A stretch of DNA of 64,000 nt from Gracilaria gracilis (taxonomy: Eukaryota; Rhodophyta; Florideophyceae; Gracilariales; Gracilariaceae). The stretch lies in NCBI GenBank assembly GCA_030374805.1, contig JARGSG010000015.1, positions 434,001 through 498,000 on the forward strand, given 5' to 3'. Positions 56,747 to 64,000 of this stretch are shown piece by piece (within the stretch, counting starts at the first letter, position 1; every line of letters begins with the position of its first letter). The notes beneath the pieces were generated by a model. It was not told the DNA's origin, ran no database searches, and saw nothing but the letters and a program-made list of their open reading frames with translations. The position numbers were made by a program, and so were the translations under genes.

Positions 56747-57109
56747 ATGCCGTCACCAGATCCGCCTCAGTCAGAACGCCACTCCCGAATCAACGCCTCA
56801 CCACCCTCACCAAAGCTGCTGCAAGCACAGCCTATTCCTTCCCCTGAACAACTCCAGCAGATGGAGCGTGACGTATCTCAGCTCCGGAGAGACGTGTTTC
56901 ACATGGAGCACCAACTTGTTTGTCTTCAGCAACTCAACAAAACTCTTGGCGATTCGGCGTTAACCATGCCTGAAGATCTTGGGGAATGGGACAACGCTAA
57001 TCCTCGAATACGCGGTTTAGTCAAGCGCATATACCAAACCTATAAGCTTTCCATGCAGGTACGAGATCTGAGAACTCAGAAAAGCACAGACAGTACCACG
57101 GGCACGTAG
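56747..57109 (+). CDS. Small coiled-coil protein of unknown function
   Basis: 120 residues from ATG at 56747. After a Pro/Ser-rich start (MPSPDPPQSERHSR...) comes a heptad-like stretch (SPEQLQQMERDVSQLRRDVF then HMEHQLVCLQQLNKTLGD), then MPEDLGEWDNANPRIRGLVK and a helical end. It is likely a small subunit of a larger assembly, such as a tethering or Mediator-type complex, but I do not recognise the family. The longer start at 56513 is not preferred. Confidence 0.55.
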   Translation: MPSPDPPQSERHSRINASPPSPKLLQAQPIPSPEQLQQMERDVSQLRRDVFHMEHQLVCLQQLNKTLGDSALTMPEDLGEWDNANPRIRGLVKRIYQTYKLSMQVRDLRTQKSTDSTTGT

Positions 57110-57544
57110 ATCGCAAAGGAAGAGAGCATTACCGTTCGCAATTTGTACTTGAAGAGAGTCGTGTGGTTCTGTTTAGCAAAGGCAGTGATTGGTACCATAT
57201 CCCTTCGCATTGAGGGCCATGCCCATGGATTCTCAGCCGTCTACCCTTGGTTGTAGTACAGTACGCATTGTAAAACCCCGCCACCAGGAATCTATGTCTC
57301 TTGGTGTAGGTGACTCTTTAGCCCTTCAGCGGAGCTAAGGGTTATCTCTAGAAAATATCCGGCGATGCCAAAAAGGGGTGTGGCATTTTACATCTTTCAG
57401 CGGAAGCAAACATAACTGTGCGTCTATTGCCTATCAGGTTCAGACAAATGAGTAAATGAACTTGGCACTTGTGCAAACGCTTGAGGCAGCCTTTGAACTT
57501 CGTATCCACAAGTTTATCTCCACGGTCTATCGGAATGGTGAAAG
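57110..57544. other. Gene-free stretch between convergent genes
   Basis: 435 bp, 3' regions of the coiled-coil and RPN13 genes. A TACAGTA word is at 57257-57263. Nothing else is seen. Confidence 0.5.
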
Positions 57545-58583
57545 TTAGCTACCGTTGTTCTTATCTTTCTGATAAGTGACGAGTGCATCTAGAAATTGCT
57601 TCAAACCGTATCGGTACATTTGTTGACCGGTACTAGTGGGTAGGCCAAACGAACTCAGAATTTCGTTCGCATGTCCGGAATGAAGGGCATTCGACAAAGC
57701 AGTCAGCTGCCCCCTCAAAGAAGGTGACCTCAGCACATCTGCAAGTTTCTCAATAGATCGGTCTTGCTCTGGTAGTTTCTCGAGCAGTGCTGGGACTTTT
57801 GTTTGAAATGAAGCGTTCTGCAGCACTGGTCGCAATATGTCCATGTTGAGCAAGTCATTGAGTGTTGGCGTTTTCAAAACCTCCTCTCTACGTTGAGCGA
57901 GCGTTGCCCCAGTTGTCATGCCATGATAGCGTTCTAAATTAATGGGATCCAAGCCAACGGTGGAAGGCGGTTCCCTGGGTGTCGGACGGGGGCTTGTAGC
58001 AGGGTTGCTGTCGAGTTGGTTTTGAGTCACGGGTTGTGGGGGTGTTTGCGGAGAATGGAGAGTTTCCAGATTCATCTACACAGTACGAGAAGGCAGAGCA
58101 GACGTGTGATTAGTATCGAATTTATTCAAGTGTGTGCTGCAGTCTTGTTTGAACAAACTATACCTGTTGAAGACCCTCAGGACCGCTTTCCAACAGGCGA
58201 TTAACAGAAGCAATGTTGGTAGCGTCTTGAGATGCGTCGCTTCCCTGCATCCAGAAAAACATGCGCGTGTCACCCTCTTTCCATTTAAGCACATATACCC
58301 TTGCCGACGGCGGACAGCTTGTAACTTGCTTGACTTCTGCATCGCCATTGAACAGAATGAGATCTTGTTCCACTGCGCTAGAATTGCGCGGGCGCCATTG
58401 CAGGTGCATCAAACCATCATTCGTTGTGATTATCTGAAACATTCCCTTGCGTGGGTCGGCTTCGACACGATTGGTTGCGGGATCGCGGTTGAGGATACCG
58501 GCGCGAAATGAGACATGGGGTTGAGGATCGGACGGCAGGAGCGCCCCCATTCCATCTGACTGCAGTATGCCGTCCATATCCAT
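57545..58583 (-). CDS. RPN13: Proteasome ubiquitin receptor RPN13/ADRM1, two exons
   Basis: Exon 1 runs 58583-58164 (ATG at 58583), exon 2 58075-57545, giving 316 residues joined in frame. Exon 1 is the Pru domain: FRAGILNRDPATNRVEADPR then KGMFQIITTNDGLMHLQWRP, DLILFNGDAEVKQV, and RVYVLKWKEGDTRMFFWMQG; it binds ubiquitin and Rpn2. Exon 2 holds a Pro-rich linker and the DEUBAD domain, which binds the deubiquitinase UCH37: LLNMDILRPVLQNASFQTKV and LLEKLPEQDRSIEKLADVLR, LRGQLTALSNALHSGHANEI and FGLPTSTG near the end. The protein belongs to the 26S proteasome base. The intron falls between the two functional domains. Confidence 0.93.
58076..58163 (-). other. Spliceosomal intron of RPN13, 88 bp
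   Basis: Minus strand: GTATAG at the 5' site after CTTCAACAG, a branch site GATACTAATC (TACTAAT, as in yeast), and the 3' site GTGTAG before ATGAATCTGG. Phase 0. Without splicing the frame hits a stop within two codons. The junction joins Pru and DEUBAD parts of one protein, so the intron is firmly supported. Confidence 0.9.
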
Positions 58584-59363
58584 TTACCAGTCAGTAGTGG
58601 ATGCGATACGCAGATGAATATGAGGTAGTTCGAGGACGACGCAGCGAAGGTGAAGGTGATTCGGCTGTACGTGTGCTTAGTCTAGGACTAAATTGGCAGG
58701 AAAAGAATCGACGCGTAAGTTGGAGTGTGAAAAGAAGATTCGAGATGGCAATAATTCGCATCGCGTACCCTTGTCTCCATGAAGAATCACCCTTGCACCA
58801 AGCGTACTTCACATCGTTTTGTCCAACATCATCAAAGACACTCCACGGTCGGTGGCCAGCCACATCATTGATGTCACTCCGCCCAAAAACGCCCCCCATC
58901 ACAGCTTGAACGCAAGTGAGAATCGATGAACACTCACGTGGCCACCTGTACGCGCTGTGAAATTTCAAAACATCAACGACCACAAACGGCTTCGCAACCG
59001 AAAATATCAACGCCTGTTGACGAGAAGATCTGACGGTGCTTCCACTTGTCAGCGTGTGAACGGCAAAGCACCAACGATTCAGGCGCGCGATGAGCTGCGC
59101 GCGCGAAGCTATTGAGCTGGTTCCGCTTCCTGCGCGTGTGGCCTGCACCGGCTTTTCGCGCTCCCAATGCAGCTCTTCAGGCATCTCCGCGCTGTACGAG
59201 AATCATCGCTTTACCCTACAGATACGGCGCATTCCCAACTCAGTGCTTAAGTGTTCACACACCACGCTCGCCTTCGCCAACCACTCCCCTCACGCCTGCA
59301 ACAACCAAGCTTTTTCCAACACTTCCTCCGAGCAACTCAGCAACTCAACTTACTCGCTCTACA
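58584..59363. promoter_or_regulatory. Divergent spacer between RPN13 and the LHC gene
   Basis: 780 bp. A minus-strand frame (58591-59184) crosses it but has no family resemblance and ends 8 bp before the RPN13 start, so it is not annotated. A pyrimidine/C-rich leader precedes the LHC ATG. Confidence 0.4.
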
Positions 59364-60017
59364 ATGGTCGCCTTCATCCCCGCCCTTTCCCTCGGCGCAC
59401 GCCCGGCCTTGACTCGCTCCTCGATATGCGGTGCACGACTGTCCGCCACGCCCGTTTCCCGTGGCGTTGTTCGCATGGCTGAGGTTTCACCATCCGTGCC
59501 GTTCCTTCCGAAGCCGAAGAACCTGTCCGAGGACATGGTAGGCTACGCAGGATTTGACCCGTTCGCCTTCTCCGACTTGGTTGACATCAAGTGGCTTCAA
59601 GAGGCTGAAATCAAGCACGGTCGCGTGTGCATGCTTGCTTTCCTCGGTATTCTCGTTCAGGAGTTTTTGCATCTGCCGGGGCCGGAGTTCACTAACCCTG
59701 TGGCTACTGAGGCTGTCTTCCAGGTTCCTGCCGCTGGGTTGTGGCAGATCTTATTGTTCTGTGGTTTGTGTGAGTTCATTCTTCACAAGGGAAAAATTAC
59801 TTATCTTAACATGTTTGAGGATGATGCTGTTCCTGGCGAGCTTGGATTCAACCCGATGGGACTCAAGTTCAATGACAGGACTAAGCTGCAGGAACTTAAG
59901 AACGGCAGATTGGCCATGTGTGGTGTTGGCGGCGTCATTCACTCTATGCTTCTTTACAAGGTGCCGGTGATTGCACAGCTGCTGGACTTCAAGCCCATGT
60001 CATTGCCGTACTATTAA
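59364..60017 (+). CDS. Red-algal type light-harvesting chlorophyll protein (Lhcr)
   Basis: 217 residues from ATG at 59364. A transit peptide (MVAFIPALSLGARPALTRSS...) ends near VVRMAEVSPS. The mature part starts FLPKPKNLSEDMVGYAGFDP. The first pigment-binding helix has WLQEAEIKHGRVCMLAFLGI (the ExxxxR chlorophyll ligand pair), a middle helix LWQILLFCGLCEFIL, and the third helix LQELKNGRLAMCGVGGVIHS with the second ExxNGR. The protein ends with FKPMSLPYY. It is the three-helix LHC type tied to photosystem I in red algae. The ATG is well set by the transit peptide. It is probably light-regulated and highly expressed, but no promoter motif was identified. Confidence 0.95.
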   Translation: MVAFIPALSLGARPALTRSSICGARLSATPVSRGVVRMAEVSPSVPFLPKPKNLSEDMVGYAGFDPFAFSDLVDIKWLQEAEIKHGRVCMLAFLGILVQEFLHLPGPEFTNPVATEAVFQVPAAGLWQILLFCGLCEFILHKGKITYLNMFEDDAVPGELGFNPMGLKFNDRTKLQELKNGRLAMCGVGGVIHSMLLYKVPVIAQLLDFKPMSLPYY

Positions 60018-60591
60018 GGTGCCATCATTTGTGGTACAGTTTTGGGATGTGGCGCGTTGTGCCTTGTACTAGCTGTGCTCTATGCACGCTGTTGAATGTT
60101 GAGTAAAAGCTTGTTATTCATTCTTCGCTTCCATGATATTCTGTGCAACAAGTAAAGCGTACGTGTATGTAGTTTTGACCGCGCGGGACCAACGTGCTTC
60201 GATACGCGTCCGAGCTGAAACGATTGCTCGTCTATGACGCAATGACAGCAACGCAGATGTCAGTTGCTCCCGAGCCTGACAGCAGTTAAGCCGGCCGCAG
60301 CAGCAAGCACGCGCGCGCTGATTTGCACATATTTTTTGGGGTTTCTGTAAGCGCGCTTGCGAGATATTTAGATGTCATCGGTGGCGCCAGCTGCCGAACA
60401 GTTTGAACACCTTCCCCCCGTTGGCACAGCACGGCAAAAAAGAAGCCGCCCCCCGTCACCATTAGATATCCGCGCTTGATCACCACGCGTATTCCACCGT
60501 CCGCCACTTCGCCCCCTTCGTGCTTCACCGTGCGCCCCCTATCCCGTTTCGCCCTCATTTTCGCCGCTGCCACACTCCGTTCCCCCCGTTG
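60018..60591. other. Spacer between the LHC and UBE2W genes
   Basis: 574 bp, 3' region of the LHC gene and promoter of the UBE2W gene. A pyrimidine-rich leader lies just before the ATG. No other gene is seen. Confidence 0.5.
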
Positions 60592-61161
60592 ATGAACCCC
60601 CATCGTCGCGCGCCTAGCGAGTCCCGGCGTCCGCAATACGGCGCTGCACGTGCCCCCTTCCAAGCCATGAACATGGGCGGCCCTTCATCACATCGTCGGA
60701 AAGAACTTACGCGCGTCGCGCAGCGTCGCCTCACGCGTGAGTTGGCTGAGTGGTCCGTCAAGTCGCCGCCTGTTCCGGGTATGTCGGTATCCGAGACTGA
60801 TCGAGTGGACGAGTGGCTCGTCACCGTCACCGGCGCTGCCGGTAGCGTGTACGAAAATGAGAAGTACACATTGCGTTTCGTTTTCCCTTCAGACTATCCC
60901 ATGGAAGCCCCGGAAGTCGTATTTTTACAGCCTACGCCGCGTCATCCTCATGTATACTCCAATGGCCATATTTGTCTCAACGTGCTCTACGACGGCTGGA
61001 GTCCTGCGCTCACCGTCACCTCCGTTTGTCTCAGTATCGTCAGCATGTTGAGCAGCGCCACAAAGAAAGGTGTTCCTCCCGATAACGACACCTACATTCG
61101 TAACTGTCAAGGAAGGTCACCCAAACAAACGCGGTGGATGTTCCACGATGACCATGTTTGA
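60592..61161 (+). CDS. UBE2W: Ubiquitin-conjugating enzyme E2 W
   Basis: 189 residues from ATG at 60592 (a second ATG at 60667 gives 164, nearer the usual 150-160). The UBC fold: RRLTRELAEWSVKSPPVPGM, WLVTVTGAAGSVYENEKYTL and FVFPSDYPMEAPEVVFLQP, the catalytic block HPHVYSNGHICLNVLYDGWS with Cys about residue 128, and VTSVCLSIVSMLSSATKKG. The ending KQTRWMFHDDHV is the family C-terminus. UBE2W attaches ubiquitin to the N-terminal amino group of disordered substrates. The HPHVYSNGHICLN segment and the final W-x-x-H-D-D separate it from other E2s. Confidence 0.92.
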   Translation: MNPHRRAPSESRRPQYGAARAPFQAMNMGGPSSHRRKELTRVAQRRLTRELAEWSVKSPPVPGMSVSETDRVDEWLVTVTGAAGSVYENEKYTLRFVFPSDYPMEAPEVVFLQPTPRHPHVYSNGHICLNVLYDGWSPALTVTSVCLSIVSMLSSATKKGVPPDNDTYIRNCQGRSPKQTRWMFHDDHV

Positions 61162-62172
61162 CTACCCGGTTTTGTAGTCTAGGTGTCTTTCATCCATGTA
61201 CAGATTATGTTTCACTCGTTTTAGAAGCTTCGCACTGCGCTCCGAACCCCCCCCAACCCGCACGTATCATCACAGCATACAAACACACTACCACCTTGCC
61301 CTCTAAGTTCACTTTGCCCAACTTTTAAAGAGCCGTCATTATTCTACTTGGTAACCGACTGGCGTCCTAGCAAGTGATTCCTATGCGAATGCCACAGCCG
61401 TCTATCGCGTCACCATTAGGAAAAGCCCGCGTTTCCACCAGTTGCACTGGGTAGGTGAATCGTCGACCGCTTCATGCCTTTCTTTTTTTTCATTCATCAT
61501 CATAGACATGTCGCCGTGCAAGCTGTTGTCTTTGGCTCAGTTTCTATTCTTCAGTTTGATAGCGTTATCGTAAAACATGCAGGTAAACCATCACACCGAC
61601 GTCCGTGCGAAATGGCGTCAGGCAACGGCAACCCATTTGTAAAGCTAGAGAACATTTTCCAATTCATGTCACCAAAGTGCATGCCTTGCACGGCATCACC
61701 AACACGCCACCAAGTTCTCGAAAGGAAAAGGTTTACTAAGGTTATTTCGATCCGAGTAACACGCCAGTCCAACAAGCGATGGCAGATTTTGAATCAAGAG
61801 ACTTGACTCGTCTTATAAGGCACGATCGCGTTGTTGAAGTGTGAAAGTAGCTCGCAGTCCGTAGGCGCTCACACTTATCCGGCCATCTGTTTTATAGCCA
61901 TTGAAATATGTAACAAAAGTCCCAAAGGACAATGTGATACAGTGAGGAACGAGTCCCGTGATCCATCACACGCACAATGCGACGAAGTCAAACAAAAAAA
62001 AACGTGGTGTACAGTTCTGCGATATATTCGCCTCTGCGTGTTAAGTTGTATTCGAAAGTCATACGCCGGCACAATTTTGGCGTTGCGCGAACCTAGCGTT
62101 CGCCCGTTACTACAGGGGTTACCGAATGGCTCGAGAAGTCCATCGTACAGTGAGATTGCATCAGTTGTTTCT
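61162..62172. other. Gene-free stretch before the CtpA gene's 3' end
   Basis: 1.0 kb. Some short frames occur on both strands without family resemblance. I see no RNA gene or repeat. Confidence 0.5.
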
Positions 62173-63543
62173 TCATTGGGAAACTGCTTCAACATTAGTA
62201 AAGTCGGGTGGCAGGCATGTGTGAACGTCTGCATCTAGACTACAATCTTTCTTGAAATCTGGGGCTATCCCAATCTTGTTGATGTTGACGTGATTCGGAG
62301 TCTCATATCGAGCAACAGTGACGGCTATGCCACTCCCATTACTTAGTTGTGAAACCGTTTGTACGACACCCTTTCCAAATGTCTGCTCTCCAACTAGCTT
62401 CGCGCGTCCATTGTCTTTCAAAGCCCCCGCTAGAATTTCACTCGCACTTGCTGTTCCACTGTTCACTAATACGCACATGGGTACATCCGTAAATAGTCCG
62501 TCGTAAGCGTTGTCAATCTCGTCTGGTACGCCACTCTTGTCCATCACGAAAACAATGGGATTTCCAGCTTTCAAGAAAAGCCCTGCGACGTCGACCCCGC
62601 CCGGAAAGTAGCCTCCTGAGTTGTTTCGCAAGTCAAGGATGATTCGATCAATTTCTTTATTCTCGTACTTCCCCAGGGCTGCTTTCAAATCATCGGCCGT
62701 GGTGGAGCTGAATTGTTTGATCTTTATGTAAAGCTCCCTTGGCTTTGGCATTGATGACTTGACGCTCTTCAGCTTCAAATTCTCGCGCGTCAAATTGAAC
62801 GACTCCTCTTTTCCAGTTCCACCATCATGTACAACAGTCAATGTGACAGATGAGCCCGGCCTCCCTCGAATTCGTGCTGCAGCCTCATCAGGTGTAAGAC
62901 TGCTAGTATCTTCGCCATCAATCAATGTTATTATGTCAGCTGGGCGCACTCCAGCTCGTTGTGCGGGCGAATCATCTATTGGAGAAGTAACTTTCAAATT
63001 ATTATCGACTCTGGCCGGAAACATTTCGACACCTACACCAGCAACTTCTCCAGTTGTAGAAGATGTAAGCGAAATGTATTCCGGTGGCGTCAAGAAGCGA
63101 GTATATGGATCGTCCAACAAAGACAACATGTCCCTTATAGCCATATATGCGTCTTCCATGGAACCGTATGATTTCTTTACAGCACGCATTCGAGTTTGAA
63201 ACCAGTCCTTATGATTAAAAGTTCGGTCAACAAATGACTGATCCACAATTCGCCATGCTTCCGCGACAAGTTTCTGAGGCTCAGTTAATGCAATTCCGGC
63301 TGGGGGAAGAAGAAGAAGGCCAGAGAACACTGCAGCGATTATTTGAGTCTTAACCTTCGCTGCACTCATTTGCAAGGAATGTGCAGTCCTTTGTCCTTTT
63401 TGGCTCACCAGACATGGACGAAGTCGGTTTGAAAACAAAATTGTCGGCGATACAAACATCGGAAAAGGAAGCCCAGTTTCAGTTCGGATGGAACTCCATT
63501 CGCGGACTGGGGAGTGAGAACATTGACGTTGGCGCTTAGGCAT
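62173..63543 (-). CDS. ctpA: Carboxyl-terminal processing protease CtpA, thylakoid lumen
   Basis: 456 residues from ATG at 63543. The N-terminus is a bipartite targeting sequence: a Ser/Arg-rich plastid transit part, then KVKTQIIAAVFSGLLLLPPA ending in GIALTEPQ, a lumenal signal. The core has AWRIVDQSFVDRTFNHKDWF, LLDDPYTRFLTPPEY, a PDZ domain (about 170-260: AGVGVEMFPARVDNNLKVTS, AGVRPADIITLIDGED), and the peptidase S41 part: KIKQFSSTTADDLKAAL, LRNNSGGYFPGGVDVAGLFL, NSGTASASEILAGAL with catalytic Ser about 366, and VGEQTFGKGVVQTVS with the Lys. CtpA cuts the C-terminal tail of photosystem II D1 so that the Mn cluster can assemble. Confidence 0.93.
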   Translation of the reverse strand: MPKRQRQCSHSPVREWSSIRTETGLPFPMFVSPTILFSNRLRPCLVSQKGQRTAHSLQMSAAKVKTQIIAAVFSGLLLLPPAGIALTEPQKLVAEAWRIVDQSFVDRTFNHKDWFQTRMRAVKKSYGSMEDAYMAIRDMLSLLDDPYTRFLTPPEYISLTSSTTGEVAGVGVEMFPARVDNNLKVTSPIDDSPAQRAGVRPADIITLIDGEDTSSLTPDEAAARIRGRPGSSVTLTVVHDGGTGKEESFNLTRENLKLKSVKSSMPKPRELYIKIKQFSSTTADDLKAALGKYENKEIDRIILDLRNNSGGYFPGGVDVAGLFLKAGNPIVFVMDKSGVPDEIDNAYDGLFTDVPMCVLVNSGTASASEILAGALKDNGRAKLVGEQTFGKGVVQTVSQLSNGSGIAVTVARYETPNHVNINKIGIAPDFKKDCSLDADVHTCLPPDFTNVEAVSQ

Positions 63544-64000
63544 GTTTGATACTTGAGTTCCGAGATGAGGTACTGCCGCGGTCTGGTATGACAAGGAGCA
63601 AAACCTTGGATGGGATGCTCCGAGTCGAGGAACCAGGCTTCTCTGCGAAACGTGGTGACTTTAAGGATAATGCTCCCTTTCTTTGAAAAGGCTTGTGAAG
63701 ATGTATTCAATTATCTACAGACGACCTGGACGAGAACCAGAGTAGTGTGGACTCCACACACACTGTGGAGATGTTCTTGAGATTTTGGTGGAGATGAGAT
63801 TAAATTTTATTGGATGGTGCAGGCAAACTGGACAGTTTACGGTCTCATGCGGCATTTATTTTGTTCGATCAGTTGCCCTCCTTCGTACGGTCCATTGAGA
63901 GGTAATTTCGAATGAATTCAAGCTGATGATGTTGACATCAGGTTCGAGTTCTGTGTTGGCAGCTTCGACGTACCCTTACCCCCATTCTCCTAGGGTGATG
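63544..64000. other. Right edge, no gene seen
   Basis: 457 bp upstream of the CtpA start. Short frames only. It should hold the CtpA promoter; a neighbouring gene may start beyond the edge. Confidence 0.5.

Noticed and set aside
58591-59184. 197-codon minus frame between RPN13 and the LHC gene
   Set aside because: No recognisable domain, no upstream ATG in good context, and it fills a promoter region of two genes.
1-64000. tRNA, rRNA, snRNA and CRISPR signals
   Set aside because: I looked for B-box-like GGTTCRANNCC words and regular repeats with spacers. The few near matches lie in coding DNA or lack an A-box and a stem. This was by eye, so a covariance search could still find one.

Overview
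The window looks like nuclear DNA of a photosynthetic eukaryote, most likely a unicellular red alga of the Porphyridium kind. The pointers are a chlorophyll-a type (Lhcr-like) antenna protein, a plastid sulfolipid synthase (SQD2-like), a lumenal D1-processing protease (CtpA), mitochondrial genes (ATP synthase gamma, NDUFS6, TOM22), and almost intronless genes on both strands with short spacers. The genus is an inference; no rRNA or plastid marker lies in the window.

Left end, 1-12.3 kb: a mobile-element graveyard. A DIRS-like retrotransposon on the minus strand (RT-RNase H, then the start of a tyrosine recombinase running off the left edge) is split by a young Ty1/Copia element (1912-7896, 481-bp LTRs differing at one base, 5-bp target duplication GATTG). 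Removing the insertion restores the RT frame. Next comes a broken Myb/SANT plus NAM-associated gene, then a PIF/Harbinger-like element (about 9.57-12.32 kb) holding two converging, decayed genes: a DUF6818-like protein and a DDE transposase.

Host genes start at 12.65 kb: THOC3/TEX1 (mRNA export), KAE1 (tRNA t6A), a mitochondrial-type SSB, a SOUL heme-binding protein, an LNK-like zinc-finger protein, an LPAT-type acyltransferase, SQD2, a USP10-like deubiquitinase, a PPTC7-like PP2C, an unknown membrane or secreted protein, and an ankyrin-TIR protein with a late frameshift. From about 15.7 to 28.3 kb the DNA is strikingly GC-rich and full of low-complexity coding tracts.

From 28.6 to 48.7 kb base composition is more even: LSM11-like protein, an unknown basic protein, ATP synthase gamma, two small hypothetical genes, a CX5R phosphatase, a nuclear protein with a duplicated domain and coiled coil, mannitol 2-dehydrogenase, a secreted Hedgehog-type Hint protein, TOM22, and a type II membrane glycosyltransferase (FkbM-like region plus GT31). 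From 48.7 to 52 kb lie degraded repeats, including two 5'-truncated LINE tails.

The right end holds an OSR1/SPAK-type kinase carrying its own RFxV docking motifs, NDUFS6, a small coiled-coil protein, RPN13 (with the only well-supported intron, 88 bp), the Lhcr gene, a UBE2W-type E2 and CtpA. RPN13, UBE2W and the USP10-like gene all belong to ubiquitin metabolism, and SQD2, LPAT, Lhcr and CtpA to plastid membranes, but nothing suggests co-transcription. Many neighbours are head-to-head and share short promoter regions.
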